Shown in pieces: positions 33,687 through 43,862 of a stretch of DNA of 64,000 nucleotides. The notes under the pieces are model-generated. The model worked only from the letters and a program-made list of their open reading frames with translations, did no database searches and was not told the origin of the DNA. The stretch's first letter is position 1. The number at the start of each line of letters is the position of its first letter. Where the stretch lies: the NCBI GenBank assembly GCA_020744225.1, contig JAGMWG010000004.1:1798001-1862000 (forward strand), written 5' to 3'. Source of the stretch: Paraphoma chrysanthemicola. Lineage: Eukaryota; Ascomycota; Dothideomycetes; Pleosporales; Phaeosphaeriaceae. The position numbers were made by a program, and so were the translations under genes.

Positions 33687-35659
33687 CAGCAATGGCAAGG
33701 AACGGCAAATCTCAATGTATGCGTTATCCAGAGTCCAGTCCTCACCAAGCAGGTCAAGACGCACCAGGTGTTATCTGGCTTCGAAGGCCTGCGCCGCACA
33801 ACTGTGCCGCAAGGGCTGAGTACGAAGCAGGAGGGGCACGCTGCTGAGGAGAACGCTAGCACTAAATCTGGTCTGGGCCTTCTTACAGTTGGGTGCCATC
33901 ACCAGATGTGTGATATTGCGCCCTGACTACTTGAGCGCACGACTACCTTCTCCGCCTGATAGGGCTGCCCAAATAAACAGTTCGCGCGCTGTATGATTTC
34001 AGATACAGTACCACAATTTCGTGCACTATGCTCACCGACTGCTTTACAAGTACACAGGCTAGGGCTTGTAGGCGAAGGAACGGACACCGACGGAGCCACC
34101 CTGACACGTCCCCTCGGATCGTTCGACCTGGAATAACCTTGCAACTTTTCCCAACCCGCGATGCACATTCACGGGAATAAACCGTGCGGAACATACCCCG
34201 AAACAACCTTTCGGTCCCATCCAAACGTCCTCTCACAACCCCCACCTGCTCCTATGTAATCCTCCTAACGTCGCTGCACTGCGTTGCGCGGCTTCCCACG
34301 GATACGCAACTTCCCTTTAGGCAACTTCCTCTAGGCAACTCTCTTTGGGCAACTTCCTTCTCCCCCTTTTCCTCCGACGAAGCCGCCGCGTCCGCAAAGC
34401 AAATAAACTTCCGGCCCGGACGCCACAGATCAGAAGCGACATGTGCGATCGGGCCTGTTGGTGTGATTATCGATAGGAGATATTTAGCCTTTTAGTGCCC
34501 CCGGTAGTCGGGGTAGTGAATATGTAATACAGAATCATCATGCTTCACACTCGATGGAAGGCTACTTCGTGTGATCTTGTGACGTCTGTCAAGGGATTGA
34601 GGCTGTCATTTTGGGCTTGTAAAAGCAAGAAACATGGCGTGCGACGGGTACCGGAAAAGCAAAATGCACGCAGGTGTGACAGCCAGCCACGCGGCCCGGA
34701 CGTTGCGGAGCTTGGATCAGATCCGTGGTTCAGGGGATTGGATTGGGGGTGGCTTGCAAGTGAGCGGATTTGTCCGCGAAGAAGCAAGGCAAGTTTGGGG
34801 AACGATGTGGAGATTGGGGACGAGAAAGCAAGATGGTCAGATCGTGACAGGTGATGATCACACAAGGGACATTTGGGAAGTTACCGGTGCAAAATATGAG
34901 TCTGCAGTCAGCTTGGGCGAGTTTGTTTGACGTGCCGAAAGCGTAAGACGGCACATGCCAGGGGACCCAGCACTCGCTCAGCGCAGATCACAACGCCGCA
35001 TCACGAGCACCAAGAAATACACGACCCGAAGCCTTTGAAGAAACGGTGCGCAGTGCAACCGTAGTAAATTTGATCGAGCAAAGACAAGTCCTGCCAATCT
35101 ATATTTCAGCCAAGACAGCTCTCGCGAGCGCAGTTGGCCAAAGCCCGCGCAACGCAAGTAGACCCATCAACTGCCCAAGCACCCGACACCATGCTGTGCT
35201 GTGCTGTTCGAATTCCAATCGGCTATATGAAAGGGTGCTCCAGTAACCAGAAAACAATGTACGTTGAGAAGCCGTTTCGTGAAAAAGGTGTAATCCGCCC
35301 AATATCCAATGGAGAGTTCAACGCCTTTGAAAGTGCTCCCATTTTTCGCCCCTGCGCCCTGTGGATATGTGAGGGTATGAACCAGTGCAATCGTATTATG
35401 ATTAGAGTCGCTCAAAACATGGATGCTGCAAACCAGCCAGATAATATAAGAGATAATGAAAGAAGGGAATGTGGCGCCTGACATCCTGAGGCGGTAGGTA
35501 TGATTCATGATAATGAAGATGCGTCGTTAAAGAATATGAGATGAGAAAACCCCACTAATTATAATGGGTGATGTGAAATAAATTGTGCGGCACCTCCACA
35601 AGGTGCCAACAGGCCGAAACCTTTACTGGGTCGCGCTAGCTTCGGATGGTCGAATTTTA
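33687..35659. other. Gene-free spacer, including 3' region of the homeobox gene
   Basis: No credible gene. Carries a short imperfect tandem repeat (34305-34363). The final few hundred bases are AT-rich and likely hold the 3' UTR of the homeodomain gene. Confidence 0.5.
34305..34363 (+). repeat. Imperfect ~15-bp tandem repeat, four copies
   Basis: Consecutive copies of GGCAACTTCC followed by CTTTA, CTCTA or similar: CGCAACTTCC, GGCAACTTCC, GGCAACTCTC, GGCAACTTCC. Confidence 0.75.
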
Positions 35660-37981
35660 CTACTGTGATTTGAAGTCTCTCGGTCCCTGATTGGCGAAGA
35701 TGTAATTCTTTGCTTCAGGCGCAGCAGATCGTCGGTACATGTTGCTATGAGGATCGTTGCCGTGCGGTGGTATGAATTCATGTACAAGAAACTCGGGTGC
35801 TTGACTCGGTCGGGGCGCAAATGGAACGTTGTGGGCAATGTTGGTCAGTGAAATGTCCTTGTAGTCCTCATAGTTGAAATTGCCGTTCTGGAAGTAGCTC
35901 GGGTCTTCCATTTGAGGCTGCGCGGTGTCGGGCAGAGAAGGTCTCCGGAAATGTGATGGCTTAGGTTGGGCAATGGTGAGATCTGTTGTCGAGTGGAAGC
36001 CAGGTCGCATGTGTGGGTGCTGCATATACACTGGTCGCGGAAAGTTTTGCTGTGTGGCAGGAGCCGACTGCGGAGGCGAGTCCCGATAGAGTGACTCATG
36101 ATATTGCTGTGCTTGGGTCATCTGCTGTAAATCCAAAGACGTCGTGGGCGGCGAGACACTCTTTGCAAAGACGCCTGCAGACTGTGGTTCGGCGGACCAA
36201 TTGGTATTCAAGCTCTCCGGGCTGTTGTGCTCAGGCATCACCGAGTGTGGCCGAATGACTGTACTATTCTGCCAGTAAAGTCCCATGTCCTGCGGTGTAA
36301 GAGGAGTAGGCGGGGCTAGACTGCCACCCTGTCCCATAGTAGCCGTACTTGAAGAGGAGAATGTTCTTGCGAACTTTGGCGACGCAGCAGCTTCGGAGAA
36401 GTTGGCAACCATTGGAGACCTCTGCGCAGAGCCTGGCTGGGACTTCTGTACGCGCCCAGCATTGTGGATCCCGCTCGAACGAATTCTACGAAGCGCGTGG
36501 TCGTTGTTGCCGCCAGGTGAAGGCATCGGCGCGGAATATGAAGCGCTCCTCATCGCACCAGGGTTCAGTGTCACAGGGCGACCCTTCCGCCTCTGTGCAA
36601 TTGAAGTCGGCTGCCCAGGCTGCTTGAACTCATCGGGGGTGCCGTTCCGGATCTGAATCGCCTCGAAGTTGCCAGCTAGATTACTTGTTGATGAATTTCT
36701 GCGCCCAAAGGCATCGTCATGGAACGCAGGTGGAGGATCGAAGTCCGATGACACAGCACTTGGCTTGCGAGCCATATCCTGATCAGGTGATGACAGGACG
36801 GCTTGGGATGAGACATTGCTTTGTTGGTAGAAGCCATGGCTGTACGCAGTATTTGTTCCTGACTGAGCCCAGAATGGCAGTGTGTGCTCCGAAGACGACG
36901 CCCCGTTCTGCATGTAAGGCGTGGTGAACTGATCTTCACTTTCTTCGGGCTGGGCTGTGAACGTCCCGGCGTTTGGATCTTCGGTCCATCCCGAGTAAGC
37001 AGACACAACTGACGCTACGGAAGGTGGTGTAGGGCCGTTGGATGATTGAGGGGTCGCGTTGGGTTGTGCTCCGGAGAATGGCGATGAGTGAGTTGATAAA
37101 GAAGCAGTACTTTGATGTGCATCATGCGGCAGCGAATTGTTGGTGGAGATGTCTGTGAGTGCATATGGCGACGCATCGAGGTTGTTGTATCCAGCATAAG
37201 TCCCATTCGAAGGTGCGAGTTCGTTGGGCATGTCTGAAGGTACAGAGAAGGAGAGATCGTTGGCGAAGTTAGTTGTGTCATATGGAAAGTCAATGTCCTG
37301 GTTGTTCATGGACATGCCGGAATTGTGCATGTATGAACCATTCGCTGCAGCCATAAAGGAGCTCATGACAGCATTCGGAGGGTATGCAGCAGAGCGGTTA
37401 GCTTCAGGGATTGGTCTAAGAGCCTGCATGTCGTATGACTGCTGCAGTGAGATCTGGGATGCCAAGTCTAGGGCTGACGTCCCCTCGACGCCTTGTACAG
37501 GGAGACTGGCGGGGCTGATGTCAGAGGGTAGGCCGTGGTACTCCTGGTTCATCGTCATGTGCAGCTGAAGCTGCTCGGGGTGGTGCGGGTATTGTCCGGC
37601 CATGACGGGCATGGACGGATGTCCGTACATGCCGTACGACGTGTTCATGGCCATGTTCAGCTGGTTGGCGACTTTTTTACGGTCCTGCTTGACTTTGGCT
37701 CTGCGATTCTGGAACCAGTTCTGTCCGCTGTTAGCACACAGTCGCACGCAACGCGCATCAGCACTGACGTTGATCTTGTCCAGCGGCACGTTGAGCTTCG
37801 AGGCAAAGTCCTTCTTGACAAGCGTGCTCGGCTTGTGCTGGACCTGGAAGTGCTGCTCGAGAACATCGTGCTGCTCCTTGGTAAGGCGCGGCTTCACGTC
37901 GCACGTCGTAGCGGGCTTCTGCGGTGGTGGGTTTCCCTTGCCGCCCCCGCCAGACTGCTGCGGCGAGTCGGACGGATCCAT
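35660..37981 (-). CDS. Homeodomain transcription factor (Htf1/MoHox2/Phx1-like)
   Basis: Two exons (37981-37769 and 37720-35660) give 757 residues. The homeodomain lies at ~residues 28-90: KPRLTKEQHDVLEQHF, LVKKDFASKLNVPLDKIN, then NWFQNRRAKVKQDRKK. The WFQNRRAK recognition helix is intact. A 48-nt intron (37768-37721; GTCAGT donor, CTAAC branch, GACAG acceptor) falls exactly before NWF. It has no stop and keeps frame, so unspliced mRNA would add 16 residues in front of the recognition helix. The rest is long, disordered and rich in Ser, Pro, Gln and Asn, typical of a fungal activator. The resemblance to conidiation regulators of the Htf1/MoHox2 group is by domain position and is inferred. 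The start is the ATG at 37981 (MDPSDSPQQSGGG). Confidence 0.9.
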   Translation of the reverse strand: MDPSDSPQQSGGGGKGNPPPQKPATTCDVKPRLTKEQHDVLEQHFQVQHKPSTLVKKDFASKLNVPLDKINVSADARCVRLCANSGQNWFQNRRAKVKQDRKKVANQLNMAMNTSYGMYGHPSMPVMAGQYPHHPEQLQLHMTMNQEYHGLPSDISPASLPVQGVEGTSALDLASQISLQQSYDMQALRPIPEANRSAAYPPNAVMSSFMAAANGSYMHNSGMSMNNQDIDFPYDTTNFANDLSFSVPSDMPNELAPSNGTYAGYNNLDASPYALTDISTNNSLPHDAHQSTASLSTHSSPFSGAQPNATPQSSNGPTPPSVASVVSAYSGWTEDPNAGTFTAQPEESEDQFTTPYMQNGASSSEHTLPFWAQSGTNTAYSHGFYQQSNVSSQAVLSSPDQDMARKPSAVSSDFDPPPAFHDDAFGRRNSSTSNLAGNFEAIQIRNGTPDEFKQPGQPTSIAQRRKGRPVTLNPGAMRSASYSAPMPSPGGNNDHALRRIRSSGIHNAGRVQKSQPGSAQRSPMVANFSEAAASPKFARTFSSSSTATMGQGGSLAPPTPLTPQDMGLYWQNSTVIRPHSVMPEHNSPESLNTNWSAEPQSAGVFAKSVSPPTTSLDLQQMTQAQQYHESLYRDSPPQSAPATQQNFPRPVYMQHPHMRPGFHSTTDLTIAQPKPSHFRRPSLPDTAQPQMEDPSYFQNGNFNYEDYKDISLTNIAHNVPFAPRPSQAPEFLVHEFIPPHGNDPHSNMYRRSAAPEAKNYIFANQGPRDFKSQ

Positions 37982-40047
37982 ATTCGATACACCGCGACAG
38001 CAGCAGCCGTCTCACACGACTTCGGACGGCGCACGCGGTGCGGGCTTGGTGAGTGCGCGCTGCGACAGCGTGGTCGAGCTCGTGGCAAGCGTTCGGGTGC
38101 GGCTGCGCTCAATGTTCGCGTCAAGGGTCGGCAGTAATGCGTTGGGCACGGGGTTTTGCGGGCGGCGGCAGCGATGGGGCACCGGGGGGGGCTATTATAC
38201 GTAGAAATGCTATGTACTGTGGATATTAGGCGAAGCAGAGTCGGTAGCGAGTGACGGGCGTGAGAAGCACAATAACGAAGGTATACCGCGCAAACGGCAG
38301 CAGGAGCGAATGTCGAGGGCGTGAGCAGAAGTGAGGACGGACGGCATAAGGAGCCAGTTGGCGGGCATGCGCGCTGGTTGGCTCCAAGGTTCCGCGAGGC
38401 TCAGCCACTCCACCCCATCCCCCATCTGCAGCGGCACAAAAATAACTTTCCTGCTTCGCATGCTTGTTACACTCGCTGTCTCTAATCAGCAGCGCATCTT
38501 GCTGGATGCATGGTGCCTCTGATTCGTGGCTCTCGCCGTCCCCATCTGCTCGCCTTCTGCATGAGGGTGCAGTCACGCACACGCCGGGAGACGCTCGCAA
38601 CTCGACGACTTCAACGTCCGAGGCGCTTTGTGGGTTCGGGCACAGGGGCACTCTGCGCGCCGCCGCCCATTGGCCGGCATGCGGAGCGAGCAGCGGTCGG
38701 CGGCTGATCCGCTGCGGGAGAGCTTGGCCTGAGATGGCATGCTCCATGCTTTGATCCGAAAGGCAGTGATACTGAACATCATCATTTTTCGGCACGATGT
38801 GCACCTCGAGAGCGACGTGATGTGCACCTGGAGCCTTGGCTCGGAGAAGGGCTGGTTCAGTATGCGGTCGACTGGGGTCGACTGGGGTCGCCGACAAGCC
38901 CCATCACCACCTCTGACCTGGATGTGCCGTGCAAGCAGTTAGTCTGGCCAAAGCGTGGCTTGGGGCTTTCAACGTGGGAGAGAGGCGCCGTGGTTCCTTA
39001 CAGGCGCCGGCTCAACCGCCCCTTTTTCGCTGGCCTTTATCGCGCAGCGCTCTGTTATGTCCGCGTCAACGACGACACCGTCGCAAAGCACACTCTCGCT
39101 ACATGTCTTGTTGGCGCCTTCTTACGCTCCCACGAACCGCCGAGTAGAACCTCATCAGTAACCGCTTACGGCCTGTGTGACTCCTCCCCGGCGTTCACAT
39201 AGCTGCATGGGCAAGGGGTCGTCGCTCAGAACAAGCGGCGCAGTGGTTTCGACTCTCTCTCAAGCGTACCTTGCAGGCTCTCGGCCCAGCTCGGCGGCCG
39301 TACGACTCAAGCATCTCAAATACGTCCTAGAAGGTTCCACGAGAGCACTCGAGTAGTTTGAATCATTTTTATGCGCAATGTCGACCCGAACCGAGGTTTG
39401 GGATGCAGGTTGCTTGCGGATGCTTCCGTGGAGAAGAGAAGGGTCGCTTACACAGGCTGCAAGGGAGTTCTCGCGCAGCTCAGGTCTCCACTGAACCCTG
39501 ACCTCGCGCATGGCCGGTGTGTGGTCACACTGTTCCTGCGCGCCCGACACACTAAGCAATCGGGTGTCGCACCACAGCGGCAGTGCTCTCGATCGAGAGC
39601 AATCCCCACCTGCTCGCCATGTTGACGTCTTTGCGTACAATGATCTGTGACCGTTCTAGAAAACAAATGGGTCGTGGCTCAGACCGCCAGAAATGGAAGA
39701 AGCCTCATGCAATGCGACACACCTTGTGATTAGCGTCCGTCTGACTAGGTCGAACCACACTGATGCGTTTTCAAGGACACATGCAACAGGGATGCTGATG
39801 GCGAAGCTGCGCGTGCATGGAACCATTGAAGTATTGTATGTTGCTTCGCCGCACTATCGGGCACCGATACGGTGTTGTGGTTCGGAGCATTGCTTATCTT
39901 GACGTCTGACTGGAGCTGAGTAACTCGACGGCGATGCAAGTACAAAAAGTCTTCGGCTCTCTTCAGGTAAGTGGCATCCACTGTGAGTAATCAGCGGCTG
40001 GCTGACGTTCAACGGCAAGGCTGTCAGGTGTGCGCAGTGCCGGCCGC
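37982..40047. other. Upstream region of the homeobox gene
   Basis: 2 kb with no convincing gene. Long leaders are common for fungal transcription-factor genes. Contains an 11-bp tandem duplication (GTCGACTGGGG twice, ~38867-38890) and an 8-G run near 38180. Confidence 0.5.
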
Positions 40048-40963
40048 CTATATCAAAGCATTGGTGATCTCTAGCTGCACTACACCGCTGTCATATGACT
40101 TGAAAATAACGCTCCGCATATCCTGGACAACAAAGTCGGCGCCGGCCTCCACGAGCTGTTCGAGTTTGTGAGTTGTGTGAAGTGCCACGACTGTAAAGCC
40201 GGCGGCTTTGCCCGACCGAACGCCGGCCGGCGCATCCTCAAAGACAACGATGGTAGAATTTGCGTGCTGAAGGGCTAGTAGCTTCTGGCCCAACTGGTAG
40301 CATGAGGGGTCTGGCTTGCCGTTCTTCACATCTTCAGCCGTAACCATGTTCTTGGGGTGTGCCAGCTTCATGACGTCGAGCCAGCCTTGGACTAGCGGAC
40401 GCGTTCCCGACGTGACGATACACCAGGGAACTGCCTCCTTCTCGAGTCTCTCTAGCATGGCGCGTGATCCGGGGAGCTCCACAGCATCTTGGCCAAACTC
40501 TTTCGGGATCAGCCCTTCGAAATGGGTGATGTCTGTGGCGTTAGTGGTGGTGCTTTGAAGTGCGAGACGAACTCACATTCCCAGTTGGCCAGCTTTGGCT
40601 CGTAGATCTGGAGCACGTCGATTGACCGACGACCATGTGAAGTTGCGAGAATGACTTCTGGGTCCACGCCTATTTCTCTACCGATTCTGTACCTTGCTTT
40701 GAGCTTTTGGACTGCATGCGCCAAACTTGACAGCTTACTTTTGCCAGTTCTTGATAACTGCGTCGGTAGAATCGATGATTGTGCCACTGTGAGTCGATCA
40801 GATTCGATTCTAAGTAGGCGAGAATGGAGCTCTCACTCCATGTCAAAAAGCTAGATAAGATCAGAATTCTATGCGTGATGTCCCCACTGTGTGATCTACT
40901 TACAAGACCATGGCACTGTATCGTCTGCGTAGGCGCCGAGAAGGAAGCTTCGGGGACGGTCAT
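40048..40963 (-). CDS. HAD-superfamily phosphatase (glycerol-3-phosphatase/DOG-like)
   Basis: Five exons (40963-40904, 40850-40837, 40786-40739, 40686-40577, 40532-40048) give 238 residues. HAD motif I LFDMDGTIID carries the nucleophile Asp and is split across the 14-nt exon 2 and exon 3. Motif II is VTSGTRP, motif III lies around NGKPDPSCY, and motif IV is VVFEDAPAGVRSGKAAG. GVDPEVILATSHGRRSIDV is characteristic of the Gpp1/Gpp2 and 2-deoxyglucose-6-phosphatase group. The likely reaction is dephosphorylation of glycerol 3-phosphate or a small sugar phosphate in the cytosol. Gpp enzymes make glycerol downstream of the HOG pathway, so a link with SskB is possible, but substrate choice cannot be read from sequence. 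Introns are 44-53 nt with standard sites. The start ATG 40963 gives MTVPEASFSAPTQTIQCHG. Confidence 0.92.
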
Positions 40964-41433
40964 TGTGTTGCAGTTTGTGTATTGCGTTCACAGGTAGGCT
41001 TGATGCTTTAAGTGGGAGAACGCGAGAAAGGTGAGCATGAAGCAGAGGAAGAAGACAGCAGAGGCACTAGCTGTATTGGGCAACCCGTCCGCCTAGTTTG
41101 TCAGTTGCAGCCAATCGTAGAGTGATTAGGTCCTGCATTTTCTGTAACAGGCAAGCACAACCCTTCACTATGGCAAGTGCAGAATTTATAGCGTGAGTCT
41201 GGGCGGAATCATGTTTATCATAATTCTAGGCCATTGTGGCTGGACTGGACAAGACAAGAGATTTCACGAACAGTGCATCAGCTGGCAGCAGCCGCTCGAG
41301 GCACGTGGGGGAGGTTCATGATTCTGCCGCACACCGCCCGCACAGATCCCTGTCGTTCGCCAAAAGTTCGAGCTGCAACGAAATTTCGCGGCGCAACCAC
41401 CGAATCACCACATATCAGCAATAGCAAGCCACA
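40964..41433. promoter_or_regulatory. Divergent promoter region, HAD phosphatase and nug1
   Basis: 470 bases separate the two divergent ATGs. No specific element was recognised. Confidence 0.45.
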
Positions 41434-43176
41434 ATGAAGGTCGGCAGTATGTATGCATTACCCAGGACGGTGACGCTGTTTCTAACTTTGTTCTAGAGCC
41501 AAAGTCAAAGCGCGTGCCCGTGCGGTTGCGCAACAAGATCGAAAAAGCGTCGGCGGCGAAGCAGCGCAAAGCGAAGAAGTTGGCAAAGAAGGTACAGCAA
41601 GCACATTCAAATGCTGAGCGCACGCTCATATACTCGTAGAACCCCGAATGGCGATCCAAGACCAAAAAGGACCCAGGCATCCCCAACCTCTTCCCATACA
41701 AGGACAAGATTTTGGCTGAGGTGGAGGAGACCCGCAGGCGCAAGGAGGAGGAACTGGCCCGCCGTCGGGAGCTAGCGAAAGAGCAAAAGGCGAACGGTGC
41801 AGCTGCAGCAGACGCCGCGGGCGACTTTGAAGAATTCGACGCCGAGGAAAACGAGCAGCTTGATGTCGGCGACAGCGAAGATGACGACGGCATGGATGTT
41901 GTAAGTTTGCTAACGTGTCTCTCCATGCGCAGTATCTTACATAGTACAGGACAGTGCCAACCCCATGGCTGCGCTTCTCGCATCGGCGAAAGCGCGTGCC
42001 GCAGCATTCGATCAGAAGAACGGAGATGACGACGACGATGCGATGGACGACGGAGAGGATTCGGAAGAATCCGAAGATGACGGCAGCGCTGTCAAGGTGC
42101 GCAAAGACTCATCAAGGAAGCAGTTCGACAAAGTGTACAAGCAGGTGGTGGATTCTGCAGACGTCGTACTGTATGTTCTGGATGCTCGAGACCCCATAAG
42201 CACACGGTCGAAAGAGGTGGAGCAGATGGTCATGGCTGCCGATGGGGGGAGCAAGCGCATGATCTTCATCCTGAACAAGATCGATCTGGTACCGCCGCCA
42301 GTCTTGCGGTCCTGGCTCACTTACCTGCGCCGATCGTTTCCCACACTGCCCCTGCGCGCATCAAAACCTGCGGCGAATGCGAAGACATTCGAGCACAAAG
42401 ACTTGACCATGAAGGGTACTTCAGAGACACTTTTCAAGGCTCTCAAGACATTTGCCGAATCGCGACAGCTCAAGCGCTCCATCAAGGTCGGCATCATTGG
42501 TTATCCAAACGTCGGTAAATCCTCCGTCATCAACGCCTTGGCTGCGAGAATGGGCTCAAGGGCTGCAGCAGCTCCAGTGGGTGCCGAGGCTGGTGTAACT
42601 ACCAGTCTGCGTGAGGTCAAGCTCGACAACAAGCTTAAGCTCCTTGATTCGCCCGGAATTGTGTTCCCAAACACGCAGGAAGGATCAAAAGAGAGCAAAG
42701 TACAGCAACAGGCACGATTGATTCTGCTCAACGCTGTTCCACCCAAGGAGATTACCGACCCTGTGCCCGCTGTCAATCTGCTTCTGAAGAGACTGTCTTC
42801 GTCTGAAGATCTGTTCGCGAAGCTCATGGCCGTGTACGACTTGCCTGCACTTCTCGCTGTCGGTTCCGACCGGACAACCGACTTCTTGGTCCAAGTTGCG
42901 CGGAAGCGAGGCCGATTAGGCAAGGGCGGCGTTCCCAACCTACACAGCGCAGCACAGACTGTCATCAATGACTGGAGGGATGGACGCATTCAAGGATGGA
43001 CAAGCCCACCAAAGTTCGCCCCTGAGGAGACTGCGTCAACAAAGACTGCCCCAGCGATAAAAGGACTTGTCGGTGACCAAAAGGAGATTGTGAAGACTTG
43101 GGCGGCTGAGTTCAAGTTGGAGGGTCTGTGGGGTGACGATGCGAATACCACTGTTCCCGATGCAATGGAGCTATAG
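41434..43176 (+). CDS. nug1: Nucleolar GTPase Nug1 (GNL3/Grn1-like), 60S ribosome biogenesis
   Basis: Four exons (41434-41446, 41497-41591, 41640-41900, 41950-43176) give 531 residues, close to yeast Nug1. This circularly permuted GTPase is needed for maturation and nuclear export of pre-60S particles. The basic N-terminus KVGKPKSKRVPVRLRNKIEK is the family GN3L/Grn1 nucleolar-targeting domain. A coiled coil and an acidic Asp/Glu-rich stretch follow. The GTPase motifs appear in permuted order: DARDP (~210), G4 NKID (~231), G1 GYPNVGKSS (~306), G3 DSPGI (~355). The first exon is only 13 nt (MKVG plus one base). The long GTAAGT intron 41901-41949 also contains a decoy CAG at 41929-41931; only the later TACAG keeps frame. 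Confidence 0.95.
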
Positions 43177-43862
43177 GTTCCAATACCATATGAGTTCATG
43201 ATTGGCATTACGTTGCGGCGATCTGGCGTTCGGCAAACTGGGTAAAAGGACGGATATCTTCGAGACAGCTTTGTGGGCTGCGACATGCTTGATGAACTCA
43301 TTTCGCAATACCATTTGAGATTTTGATAGCATGGATGACCACCACTATCCATTCACAGTGCCGATTCAAGTTGCCCTCCTCCAACGACACTCGTGTGCTT
43401 CCTTCAAATATTGTGCATCTAACATGTGAGTAATCTTGCTATCCGATCTGCTTAGGCCGTTCGAGGAGCTCATAGAAAGTGTTCACCTTGTAACACTAAC
43501 AGTCTTCCCCGTTTGCGTTGAGTCTCATTGCTGGCTACTTGATCGTGATAGCTCTCGCACAAGGCTTCAAAGGCTAAAATTAAAAAGTTTGCTGATTTGC
43601 AGCCCATCCGCATCTGCCCGTCTGTAGGCTTTGCGACATCGGAGAGCAGCATGCTCAATTTTCTTAATATGATTAGAATGTGCTGAGGGGAGTCGTTTGG
43701 TTGACGTGCTTCTGCTCTAGAGCTCATGTTCCTGCCCCACACTGCGGCTTCCGTCGGCCCAAACCCCAGACCATCGTCATCTCAAGCTTGACAGCTTTGC
43801 ATACAAAGCATTGAGCCGCACTCGAATGTTCATACTCCAGCAAAATAATCGAAACACACACA
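43177..43862. other. Spacer between nug1 and put2
   Basis: Holds the nug1 3' UTR and put2 promoter. No gene seen. Confidence 0.45.

Noticed and set aside
38226..38897. 223-codon minus-strand ORF upstream of the homeobox gene
   Set aside because: Low-complexity, Arg/Cys/His-rich composition, no domain, and overlapping equally long ORFs in other frames.
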